Source: Methylacidiphilum caldifontis
Lineage (GTDB): Bacteria; Verrucomicrobiota; Verrucomicrobiia; Methylacidiphilales; CAMAQI01
Reading direction: 5' to 3'
Length of the DNA: 15,782 nt
Assembly: GCA_945860255.1 (NCBI GenBank)
Contig: CAMAQI010000043.1
Location: forward strand, 1-15,782
Below the pieces are notes generated by a model. The model was not told where the DNA came from, made no database searches, and saw nothing but the letters and a program-made list of their open reading frames with translations. The position numbers and the translations under genes are program-made. Position 1 is the stretch's first letter, and each line of letters opens with the position of its first letter. Below, in pieces: positions 6,024 to 12,630 of this stretch.

Positions 6024-9000
6024 ATGAAAATTCAATCCCAGAAAAAGGAAAGGGGATATATCCTGCTCTTTTCACTGATGATGATTGTTCTGATTACAGG
6101 GCTGATATTTCAGTTCTTTAGTTTTTCCAGCATTCGTCAAAAGAAATCGGGACTTCTTGTTTCACAGATGAAAATTGAGCAGGAGAGCAAGAGGGTGGTC
6201 AATCGACTGATCGCCTCTCTGCTTGTGGAAATTCAGGAGAACTCGGGTCGCTCCTCGGATGGGGAAAATCCGGTCTATTCCTTTAAAAATAACGCTCTCC
6301 CTTTACGGTGGATCCAAAAGAATCCGATCGATTATTCCAAATCCACTGAGTCCGAGCTCCCTTTTCGCTCTTCTCCCCTCGATCCTCGAATTTGGAGTAA
6401 AAGTGGATTGCTTAACAGTACTCCGAACAGTCCCGAGTGGAGGATGATCGATAACGCTCCTGAAAGTCATTCGGCAACGCGATATGCCTATGTCCTTTAT
6501 AATGTCGGGCAACTGATCAACCTGAACACACTCAGAAAGCATCCGACCTCTTCGCTTGAATTAAATACCAAAAAAGGACTCTATAACTTCAATTTTTCAA
6601 GCAATTCGCTTCTCGGTGCCTTGAATTTGGATAAACTCTATTCGTGGATGAATCCTCATGCGATTCAATTCAATGAGGCAAATCACGATCCTGTTTACGG
6701 AGAATGGATTCCTGCTGAAAAAACTGAATTTCTTTCAAGAGGGGATCTTTTGAATTATTTAAAAACGGTGCAAAACGCTCAAGAGGCCTCTCCCTATCTC
6801 ACTCATACGCATTGGAGTTCAAACCAAATCAAAATCTCCCCCTCTTCAACGCGACCACGGGTTGCACAATCCAAACTCACTTACTCTTTTAATCTCAATG
6901 TGGAGCCATCGACTCGTCTCTCTCCTTCAGGCCCCTATGGAAGTGATGCCTACTCCCAAGATGATAAAATCAATCCCGACTTTATGAAGTACTATCGCAA
7001 AGGGATTACCTTCCAAAAGTTTAATCTCTGGTATCTGTCACTCTTAGAGGAGAAATCCCTGAAGCGTGAGAAAATCTATCAAAAATTTGGACTCACCCCC
7101 AAAGAACCTGGAGTGTGGATCTATAACCACGGAGATGCCAGCCGGATCAAGACCCTCGATGAAGTGATTGCCGAAAACCGGGAGCCGGATTTTTTTGAGC
7201 TTCTCAAATCGGCTATCCACGTCGGGGCTTTGGGCCGTGCAGGATCGCCCACGGAGGCACTCAATTCAAATGCCGTGCTTCCCGCCTATCAAAATGACCC
7301 CTTGGTCGATCTTCAAATTTTAAAAATAGGGGCCAATCTCATTGATTCGTGGGATGCCGACTCCTACCCGACTGAAATAGCCTTTAACGGGAAACCTGCT
7401 TTCAACGGAAAAAGTACTCCGATCTACGGGGATGAAAACCTCGCCAAAATCTATCGAGTCTTCGCCAACAATTATGTCTCCATCGATTTTTATCGGGGAG
7501 CTGCGGTTGCCGCTGGTTGGCCCGGAAAATTTGCCTATATGACACAGGTTGCGGTCTGGAATCCCTTTAATCCCGTCAACTCAGGGAAAAATCCGATCGA
7601 ATATGTCATTTACGCTGACAGCAACAATTATTCCATGGGAATGAAGGGTTACTATAAGAACACCAATGCCGATTGGACTGCGGCTCTTTCTGACGGTCCC
7701 AATCTTTTCGATACGATGGTTTACAGGCAACAGAATTCGGCTCTCCAGTTTACCGACAAACGACCAAGTCTCATTCAGCAACCGGTTCTTCTGACACGAA
7801 AAAACGAGTGTGCCTATTTAAATCTGACGACCACCAACGCCACCGTCCAAGAGATGTCTGAATATCTAGGTAACGTTCAAATTGGCCTCACCTCATCCGC
7901 ACTCGATCGGATCAGGGGATCGATCCATACGAATTTAAACGATTTTAGTGGCTTATTCGGTCTCGACAGCCCTTCAGAAGAATTTGGAATCGACATTCAA
8001 ATGGGATACAAGCATCCTCAAAGGGGTTTTGTCCTCTTTGACCACTCCCCTCTCTTTACCTCCAACTCCATCAATAATATTGGCTATAATTCGCTAGGAA
8101 CCCAATTTTCTATGTTTACCATTTTTCCTTTTCCTCTGACGGGACCCTTAAATTATGTCGTTATGCGGAATTCTTTTTTTGACTCCAAATTTTCATCCCG
8201 AATCGATCCTCGATCGGATCGATTTGGATGGATCACAGGTAGAGGATCAGAGTTTTTCAAGCAAGGATTAATACCTTTTATGGATTACAGCACTTTAAAG
8301 ATGCACACCTTCTTTCCAGATTTCACGACGAAGCAAGGTCAAGATGTGATGTATGACAATAGTAGCCTTAACTACCCGAAATTTGGATTTAATTATAATG
8401 GACCGGGTCCATTAGAACCCAATTGGGGCTATCTCGTTGAGAATTCAGCGAATGGAATTGCGTATTATGACGATCCGGACGGGGTCGTCAGAAGAGGGTT
8501 ATGCGCTTATGAAGGAGTCACGAACTATTCGAATCGCTCGAATCCGATGGCCACGAATAATGTCGATGCTCGTCCCGTGGTTTTGAATCGCCCCTTCCAG
8601 TCGATTGCGGAGATCGGTTATTCCGGGGCCGATGCCCCATGGAAAAATATCGATTTATTTACCCCTGAATCGCCGCATGCCGCTTTATTGGATGTTTTTC
8701 AACTCAATCCTAACATGGATGAAGAGGATTCACAGGAATGGGTTCCCAAAGCAATTTCTATAAACACTGCCTATCCGGAGCTCCTCTCCTCACTCATCGT
8801 GAGCTGCGTTAAAACGAAAGATCGGGTCATTCCTCAAGAGGAGTCCCTACAAATCGCAAAAGCGATTTCAGAATCGGTAAGATCCTCAGAAAAAAACAAG
8901 GGTCCTGTTTTTCAAAAATCAGAGATCGTCGGGAAATGGATCGGAAAAGGGGAGGGGTATCAGGGCTATGAGGGGATTTCTCATCGTCTCAAACAGGCAT

Positions 9001-9239
9001 TTGCTGATCCGGGCGATTTTCAAACGAAAAACATCCATGAATCCTATCTCCGGGGGATCACCGATGATATCTCCTGCGATACTTTTAATTTAATGTTTGA
9101 TTTGGTGATTGAAAAGGGAACGATCGGTGAGGATAAGGAATTCCGGACAAATGACCGTCTCCATCAATGGGTCTTTCTGACAATTGATCCGAAAACGAAC
9201 AAAATTGTCAAAAGGAGAATCGAATCCTTGGATCACTAA
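6024..9239 (+). CDS. Verru_Chthon cassette protein A (GspK-like large pseudopilin)
   Basis: From ATG 6024 the product has 1071 aa. The leader MKIQSQKKERG is followed by the hydrophobic helix YILLFSLMMIVLITGLIFQF, as in a type IV prepilin cut after G11. Position +5 is Phe, not Glu; GspK-type minor pseudopilins also lack Glu5. The large periplasmic part has phrases I associate with cassette protein A: RYAYVLYNVGQLINLNTL, IGANLIDSWDADSYPTEIAF, AVWNPFNP, PFQSIAEIGYSGADAPWKNI and HAALLDVFQLN. The family is a multi-copy verrucomicrobial pseudopilin-like system of unknown cargo. In-frame ATGs at 5979 and 5994 lie at or in the 32-bp repeat; I prefer 6024 because it gives a normal prepilin leader. Protein C follows after 101 bp; B and D are absent from the window. 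Confidence 0.85.
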   Translation: MKIQSQKKERGYILLFSLMMIVLITGLIFQFFSFSSIRQKKSGLLVSQMKIEQESKRVVNRLIASLLVEIQENSGRSSDGENPVYSFKNNALPLRWIQKNPIDYSKSTESELPFRSSPLDPRIWSKSGLLNSTPNSPEWRMIDNAPESHSATRYAYVLYNVGQLINLNTLRKHPTSSLELNTKKGLYNFNFSSNSLLGALNLDKLYSWMNPHAIQFNEANHDPVYGEWIPAEKTEFLSRGDLLNYLKTVQNAQEASPYLTHTHWSSNQIKISPSSTRPRVAQSKLTYSFNLNVEPSTRLSPSGPYGSDAYSQDDKINPDFMKYYRKGITFQKFNLWYLSLLEEKSLKREKIYQKFGLTPKEPGVWIYNHGDASRIKTLDEVIAENREPDFFELLKSAIHVGALGRAGSPTEALNSNAVLPAYQNDPLVDLQILKIGANLIDSWDADSYPTEIAFNGKPAFNGKSTPIYGDENLAKIYRVFANNYVSIDFYRGAAVAAGWPGKFAYMTQVAVWNPFNPVNSGKNPIEYVIYADSNNYSMGMKGYYKNTNADWTAALSDGPNLFDTMVYRQQNSALQFTDKRPSLIQQPVLLTRKNECAYLNLTTTNATVQEMSEYLGNVQIGLTSSALDRIRGSIHTNLNDFSGLFGLDSPSEEFGIDIQMGYKHPQRGFVLFDHSPLFTSNSINNIGYNSLGTQFSMFTIFPFPLTGPLNYVVMRNSFFDSKFSSRIDPRSDRFGWITGRGSEFFKQGLIPFMDYSTLKMHTFFPDFTTKQGQDVMYDNSSLNYPKFGFNYNGPGPLEPNWGYLVENSANGIAYYDDPDGVVRRGLCAYEGVTNYSNRSNPMATNNVDARPVVLNRPFQSIAEIGYSGADAPWKNIDLFTPESPHAALLDVFQLNPNMDEEDSQEWVPKAISINTAYPELLSSLIVSCVKTKDRVIPQEESLQIAKAISESVRSSEKNKGPVFQKSEIVGKWIGKGEGYQGYEGISHRLKQAFADPGDFQTKNIHESYLRGITDDISCDTFNLMFDLVIEKGTIGEDKEFRTNDRLHQWVFLTIDPKTNKIVKRRIESLDH

Positions 9240-9272
9240 TCAACCTAAAATTCAGTGTGTTCTGTGTACCTG

Positions 9273-9291
9273 CCCCGATTCAGTATCGGGG
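9273..9291 (+). other. GC-rich hairpin upstream of cassette gene C
   Basis: CCCCGAT, TCAGT, ATCGGGG form a perfect 7-bp stem with a 5-nt loop. It lies 49 nt before the ATG of cassette gene C and recalls the CCCCGAC/GTCGGGG hairpin 57 nt before gene A. There is no T-run, so it is not a classic terminator. It could cause attenuation or mRNA processing, or be a repeat remnant. Confidence 0.55.
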
Positions 9292-9340
9292 TTCGCATGG
9301 TTCCAATTGCTGGATTTTGGATCAAAAACATTTTACTTCT

Positions 9341-10180
9341 ATGAATCATTCATCTCTTCGATCCTTTACCGTGGTGGAGCTTTTGATCTCCGTCAGCATC
9401 GGTATTCTTTTGAGTCTCTTATTTTTAAAAACGATTGACTCAACGGGGCAGGTCATTCAGCGCAACCGCCAATCGATGAGTTGTGCCGAAGAGGCTGATT
9501 TTATATTTCAGAGATTGAAAACCGATTTTCAACAAATGCCGAAGCGTCTCGATATTGGCTATGAAATGACCAACGCTGGTTTTGGAACTGATTTTATACG
9601 GATCATCAGTGAAGTGAAGGGCTATGGGGGAGAGCGAAAAGTTTCACTTGTCGGCTATCGTCTGGTTCGTGATCAAAACGGATTAATAACACTCCAGAGA
9701 GGGAGCCGTGGCTACGGATGGGAGGATTCCGGGTTCATGGGGATCGATCGAAGTGGAGCCCCGATTCGCCTCGGGACACTTCCCCCCTCCCTTGGTCTTG
9801 AGGATAAGGGATATGACCTCCTTTCTTCTTCGATTTTTAAAGTTTCCCTCGCTTTTCAGATCAAAAACAATGGGCAATACTCCAATTCCCCTCCGACACT
9901 CCGTTTAGGAACCAATGCCGCCTATTCCTCGATCAATATCACGAATATCGCCTCGATTATTGTCGGGGTTGTTGCGATGGACGCCAAATCAACCCGACTT
10001 CTGACCCCTGAAATCAACGAGCGAATTCTTGAAAAATTTACCGAGGTTCCGAATGGGATATTGCCGATTTCGCACTGGGGATCGAATTTCAATGCTGACT
10101 TTCCGGAATTTAAAAAGGATCTTCCGCCAGAAATCGCCCGTTCCGTTCATATTTTTCAACGAATTTTTCCGATGGAATAA
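9341..10180 (+). CDS. Verru_Chthon cassette protein C (GspJ-like pseudopilin)
   Basis: The product has 279 aa from ATG 9341. The leader MNHSSLRS precedes FTVVELLISVSIGILLSLLF, a type IV prepilin N-terminus with Glu at +5 (E13). The residue before the cut is Ser instead of the usual Gly. The body has phrases typical of cassette protein C: FIFQRLKTDF, SEVKGYGGERKVSLVGYRLV, then ITLQRGSRG, SIIVGVVAMDAKST and the C-terminal VHIFQRIFP. It probably sits in the inner membrane and joins a pseudopilus with protein A, which is just upstream on the same strand. A longer frame from 9257 would add 28 residues encoded by the hairpin repeat and is unlikely. No Shine-Dalgarno sequence. Confidence 0.85.
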   Translation: MNHSSLRSFTVVELLISVSIGILLSLLFLKTIDSTGQVIQRNRQSMSCAEEADFIFQRLKTDFQQMPKRLDIGYEMTNAGFGTDFIRIISEVKGYGGERKVSLVGYRLVRDQNGLITLQRGSRGYGWEDSGFMGIDRSGAPIRLGTLPPSLGLEDKGYDLLSSSIFKVSLAFQIKNNGQYSNSPPTLRLGTNAAYSSINITNIASIIVGVVAMDAKSTRLLTPEINERILEKFTEVPNGILPISHWGSNFNADFPEFKKDLPPEIARSVHIFQRIFPME

Positions 10181-10452
10181 TGGGGCTGAGGGGTTGTAAA
10201 TTCTCGCTTCGCTAGGAAAGCTTAATGGCCAAATAGCCCGATAGCTGGTTAGCTCAATAGCTTAAATCCATTTTAAACCACTCATCGGCGTACATCGGCA
10301 CTTATCAACGATATTCAGAATGTTCGGCTGATGGGCTGATGGGTTTATCGCTGATAGGTCTCCTCCCATCAATCCAAAGTCGCTCCGCGATTGTTCAGCT
10401 CATCAGCCTATTAAGGCTTCCTTGATGAGTGCAAATAAGGGGTTTGTTTTCC
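10181..10452. repeat. Intergenic mosaic of dispersed repeats
   Basis: No gene. It holds the inverted copy of the GCTATCCAGCTA repeat (10227-10263) and a GGCTGATG-rich tract whose 12-nt unit at 10326-10337 pairs with 10397-10408 with one mismatch. It ends near the 3' end of the nucleotidyltransferase gene with a CATTTGTGTTTATTGGTGG-type tract (about 10463-10482). That tract encodes the last residues of the nucleotidyltransferase. Confidence 0.6.
10227..10263 (-). repeat. Dispersed repeat, GCTATCCAGCTA type, copy 2
   Basis: On the minus strand it reads AAGCTATTGAGCTAACCAGC, then TATCGGGCTATTTGGCC. It matches 3696-3725 apart from a short insertion after the first AAGCTAT. Confidence 0.55.
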
Positions 10453-11190
10453 CTATTCGTGCTCATTTGTGTTTATTGGTGGTCTTAAATGGTGTGGATC
10501 ATCTTCATCAATCAACTCTTTAACGAGCTCCTTACGATGATTTGAAAGCGGATCATAATATTTATTCCGTTCTGCTAAAGCGGGTATAATAATTTGTTTC
10601 TTAACGTCGATTCCATTTCCGAAAAATTCTTTCCAAAGTTCGATAGTATTCACAGTTAGATCCCCACCGGGATTTTCCTCGTCGAAGTTAGGGCGATACA
10701 TATCCACAATCCCCTGAAGTGACTTAATCATCTCATCCTCTGTGGGATGTCCTGTTAAATTTTTAACGAGAAAAAAGGCGTCGAGGTCTTTTTTCTCTAA
10801 TCGTTTAACCTTCGATGTGAGAATATCGAGAGGATGAGGGAAAACAACTGTAATTCCATCGACTTCCTCCGAATAAGATCGGTTCCGCCAATCTACAGCA
10901 GCAATAAAAGTCATAGCAGGAGGCTGTTCAAGGTAAAACTCCGTCTGTCCTTTACCAAGATCAAGGTCGTTGATGAGCTTGTTGTAATCTGTCTCGCTGA
11001 AAAAATCAACGTCAGCACTCAGAAAATCATTTTTTAAACAAAGCTGGAGACATGCTGAACCAAAAACTGTAATTTCAGAAGGTTTTTTAGGGATCTTAAC
11101 AAAAAGCTTACGAAGAAGCTTTCCAGCTTCACAGTCCCAATTAATTTTAGGCGGCTTTGACCAACCTAAGACGGTTTTTGCGTCCGACAT
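10453..11190 (-). CDS. AbiEii/MNT-like nucleotidyltransferase, putative toxin
   Basis: The product has 245 aa. It has the minimal nucleotidyltransferase signature: VFGSACLQL (G44-S45), then SADVDFF (D60-x-D62), the two metal-binding acids. The PLDILTSKVKRLEKKDLDAF segment resembles the 'K-x-x-R-x-x-x-KD' helix of AbiEii-like proteins. Such proteins are the toxins of type IV AbiE modules or relatives. The start at 11190 is chosen because AAGGAG lies 9 nt upstream (11200-11205); a longer frame from 11229 would lack this. It overlaps the preceding 74-aa gene by 44 bp, so translational coupling is likely. The last residues (PPINTNEHE) are encoded by a dispersed repeat and may be a recent replacement. 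Exact family and substrate are not known. Confidence 0.75.
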   Translation of the reverse strand: MSDAKTVLGWSKPPKINWDCEAGKLLRKLFVKIPKKPSEITVFGSACLQLCLKNDFLSADVDFFSETDYNKLINDLDLGKGQTEFYLEQPPAMTFIAAVDWRNRSYSEEVDGITVVFPHPLDILTSKVKRLEKKDLDAFFLVKNLTGHPTEDEMIKSLQGIVDMYRPNFDEENPGGDLTVNTIELWKEFFGNGIDVKKQIIIPALAERNKYYDPLSNHRKELVKELIDEDDPHHLRPPINTNEHE

Positions 11191-11371
11191 GATAAGCCAC
11201 TCCTTGATCGATAAGGCGATTAGAAACACCTGGGATCGAAACGATAGATTTTAAAATTTTCTTACGGGCAGGAGTGATAGTGCCATTCTCATAACGCAAA
11301 AGCAATCCACCAGCGACTCTTGCTCGTCGCCACGAAATATCGTCTTTGGTTGTGTAATTTTTAAGTTTCAC
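11147..11371 (-). CDS. Unknown small basic protein, putative antitoxin
   Basis: The product has 74 aa from a GTG at 11371-11369, with residues SWRRARVAGGLLLRYENG and then PARKKILKSIVSIPGVSNRL. I do not recognise the family. It is rich in Arg and Lys, has no membrane segment, and could be a small helical nucleic-acid-binding protein. It is the first gene of an operon with the nucleotidyltransferase, overlapping it by 44 bp, which is the usual place of an antitoxin. AbiEi antitoxins are longer and carry a winged helix, which I do not see. A good promoter ends so close to the GTG that the mRNA would be almost leaderless. No better in-frame ATG exists; TTG codons at residues 23 and 25 are alternatives. 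Confidence 0.6.
   Translation of the reverse strand: MKLKNYTTKDDISWRRARVAGGLLLRYENGTITPARKKILKSIVSIPGVSNRLIDQGVAYHVGRKNRLRLVKAA
11200..11205 (-). promoter_or_regulatory. Strong ribosome-binding site of the nucleotidyltransferase
   Basis: AAGGAG on the minus strand, 9 nt before ATG 11190, within the coding region of the 74-aa gene. It fixes the start of the nucleotidyltransferase and stands out because the chromosomal-type genes in the window lack such sites. Confidence 0.8.
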
Positions 11372-11377
11372 TATCTT

Positions 11378-11387
11378 TGTATATACA
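11378..11387. promoter_or_regulatory. TGTATATACA palindrome over the -10 region
   Basis: A perfect 10-bp palindrome covering the -10 element of the minus-strand promoter, 6 bp before the GTG of the 74-aa gene. A repressor bound here would block transcription, as in autoregulated toxin-antitoxin operons. This role is inferred from position only. Confidence 0.4.
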
Positions 11388-11408
11388 TTGGAAGTAGAAA
11401 AATGTCAA
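11380..11408 (-). promoter_or_regulatory. Sigma-70-type promoter of the 74-aa / nucleotidyltransferase operon
   Basis: On the minus strand TTGACA (11408-11403), a 17-nt spacer, then TATATA (11385-11380). The -35 is a perfect consensus and the spacing is ideal. The predicted transcription start, near 11373, is about 2 nt before the GTG start codon. Confidence 0.7.
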
Positions 11409-11448
11409 TTCAGGTTCCAACTCAGAAAAGGGGGTATTTATGCGTCAA

Positions 11449-11477
11449 TTGATCCCTTTAAAATTTGGTAGTTATAA
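11449..11477 (+). promoter_or_regulatory. Possible promoter of the 68-aa gene
   Basis: TTGATC (11449-11454), 17-nt spacer, TTATAA (11472-11477). The predicted start, near 11484, would fall inside the ribosome-binding site at 11483-11487, so the true promoter may lie further upstream. Confidence 0.3.
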
Positions 11478-11493
11478 CTCATGGAGGATTAAG

Positions 11494-11700
11494 ATGAAAG
11501 AGCCTATTATTCAAGAAGTCAGAGCTGTCCGTGAAAAATTGGCCGCGCGGTTTAATTTTAATGTGAAGTCTATTTGCGAAAATGCTCGAAAAAACCAAAA
11601 GAAATCAGGACATCCCGTGGTCTCTTTTGCAGGAAAAAAAATATTATTTGTACTTAAAAGAGAATTTAAATCCCGAAAACAGATTGAATTTTGTTCCTGA
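11494..11700 (+). CDS. Small conserved helical protein, possible toxin-antitoxin-associated
   Basis: The product has 68 aa, starting at ATG 11494 because GGAGG (11483-11487) lies 6 nt upstream; a longer frame from 11440 adds 18 residues without such a site. The sequence EPIIQEVRAVREKLAARFNF is followed by a segment with KSICENARKNQKKSG and VVSF. It resembles a widespread family of about 65-75-aa proteins of the form 'DPI-x-x-E-V-R-x-x-R-E-x-x-A-A-R-F', often seen near toxin-antitoxin genes; this is recalled, not searched. It is transcribed divergently from the 74-aa / nucleotidyltransferase operon across a 122-bp gap. No partner toxin follows it, so it is an orphan or the toxin was lost. Its stop codon lies in a palindrome. 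Confidence 0.7.
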   Translation: MKEPIIQEVRAVREKLAARFNFNVKSICENARKNQKKSGHPVVSFAGKKILFVLKREFKSRKQIEFCS

Positions 11701-11827
11701 ACAAAATGGGATTTATGAGAATAACGACTCTCACAAACGCGTTTGAGAAGATCGTTTTTCTCATAGAACTCGATTCGGTCTCAACCGAATCTCTTCTGTA
11801 TTCAATGCATTTGAAGTATTTCGAAAT
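11688..11827. other. Four palindromes at about 42-bp spacing
   Basis: The palindromes are: ATTTTGTTC CT GAACAAAAT (11688-11707, over the stop codon of the 68-aa gene); CAAACGCGTTTG (11734-11745); GATTCGGT CTCA ACCGAATC (11772-11791); and ATTTCGAAAT (11818-11827). Their centres are 42, 42 and 41 bp apart. A further 6-bp hairpin (TGAGAA/TTCTCA) lies at 11744-11763. The sequences differ, so this is not a simple repeat array. It could be a structured RNA 3' region or a set of protein sites. The two shorter palindromes could occur by chance. Confidence 0.45.
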
Positions 11828-11829
11828 TC

Positions 11830-12230
11830 CTAGATTAGTGTCAATGAGTGAGAATGAGTGGTTCAAAATCGGTTTTCTCTTTGTCTTCCGAAGGTCCGCC
11901 ATCGAGAACGCAATAGTCCCGCAGTGTGCATAAGCGTCAACTGAAGAGAAGAGAAAATGCAATCTTAACCGCAGAGGGCACATCCTCCTTCGCTTGAGCT
12001 ATGGCGGACGAAGACGGCGCAACGAACGCAACGTGGAAAATGGAACGACTTACTGAGGTGATTCCCTCTGTTTCCTCCTTCGTCGGAAAACACCTTCGGA
12101 GAATCTCTCCCATTTCTTTGAAAAAAGGATTTTCAAAAAACGATCGACCTTCTCCTCAGGGGGGTTCGGCTTCGCCTCTCCCGGAATCAACCTCGGGGTC
12201 TCCTTGCCTGATTCATAAAAAAGGGGAGGA
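11830..12230. other. Gene-free stretch with dispersed-repeat fragments
   Basis: No gene is supported; open frames here have no protein-like pattern. It holds CGCAGTGTGCATAAGCGTCAA (11921-11940, minus-strand copy of the TTGACGC repeat), AACCGCAGAGGGC (11967-11979), a CCTTCG...GGCGGACGAAG tract (about 11987-12012) and a hairpin TTTGAAAA/TTTTCAAA (12117-12137). GGCGCAACGA at 12015-12024 pairs with TCGTTGCGCC at 12373-12382, enclosing the foldable element. Confidence 0.5.
11921..11940 (-). repeat. TTGACGC...CGCAGTG dispersed repeat, copy 1
   Basis: On the minus strand it contains TTGACGCTTATGCACACTGC. Similar copies on the plus strand are at 12438-12451 (TTGACGCCTATGCG) and 12533-12553 (TTGACGCGCATGCGCAGTGC). 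Confidence 0.6.
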
Positions 12231-12347
12231 GTTCTGACCCCAAGAGCGTAAGCGATAGATCCCTCTTTTTAAAAAGAGATCGAAAGCTCGTTTTCGAGAG
12301 CTTTTTAAAAATAGGGAAGAGGCTCGACAGAGCCGTGGTCAGAACGA
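12231..12347. ncRNA. 117-nt nested-hairpin element (structured RNA or DNA, strand unknown)
   Basis: Outer arms GTTCTGACC (12231-12239) and GGTCAGAAC (12339-12347) pair perfectly. Inside, CCCTCTTTTTAAAAA (12261-12275) pairs with TTTTTAAAAATAGGG (12302-12316) with one mismatch, capped by CTCG/TTTT/CGAG (12287-12298). A separate arm GGCTC/GACA/GAGCC lies at 12321-12334. CTCTTTTTAAAAAGAG (12263-12278) is also a perfect palindrome, giving an alternative fold. The layout is a closed outer stem with internal stems. No known RNA family is recognised. It might be a non-autonomous mobile element, a remnant of one, or a regulatory RNA. Confidence 0.5.
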
Positions 12348-12450
12348 GGGGGAGGGAGGCATTTAACTTCGTGTCGTTGCGCCTTCGTGTGAGACAATGT
12401 TTTTTTGAAAGTTCGCCCCATGATAAAGACTCTTAAGTTGACGCCTATGC

Positions 12451-12491
12451 GACAGGTCGGGGCCGTGCCATTCCCGATTCCATCGGGACAG
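12451..12491 (-). repeat. Dispersed repeat with hairpins, copy 2
   Basis: The reverse complement of 12456-12491 matches 5922-5957 with 4 mismatches. TCCCGAT, GGA, ATCGGGA form a perfect hairpin here. The second hairpin of copy 1 is incomplete in this copy, which switches to the TTGACGC repeat. Confidence 0.7.
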
Positions 12492-12612
12492 ATGCTTCGT
12501 GTGAGATAATGCCTTCGAATGAATTCCTTAGATTGACGCGCATGCGCAGTGCGGAACGAAGCTGTTAGCCTTGGCGAAGGTCGGATTTTTGGCGGTTAAT
12601 CGGTTGCTCAAT

Positions 12613-12630
12613 GCTATCCAGCTAATGGCC
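12613..12630 (+). repeat. Dispersed repeat, GCTATCCAGCTA type, copy 3
   Basis: GCTATCCAGCTAATGGCC, matching the core of 3696-3725; the flanking GGTTAATC at 12594 also has a counterpart at 3671. Confidence 0.5.

Noticed and set aside
11688..11827. CRISPR array
   Set aside because: The spacing is regular but the palindromes share no sequence, so there is no repeat, and no cas gene is present.
11666..11983. Overlapping open frames on both strands (11691-11933 plus, 11666-11983 minus)
   Set aside because: They read through the palindromes and dispersed repeats, have no ribosome-binding site and show no domain.
12001..12237. 78-codon open frame starting MADEDGATN
   Set aside because: It consists of intergenic repeat tracts and ends at the foldable element; no protein-like pattern.
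12231..12347. Integron attC site or retron msr-msd
   Set aside because: The outer arms lack the GTTRRRY/RYYYAAC core pattern, there is no integrase nearby, and no reverse transcriptase gene is in the window.
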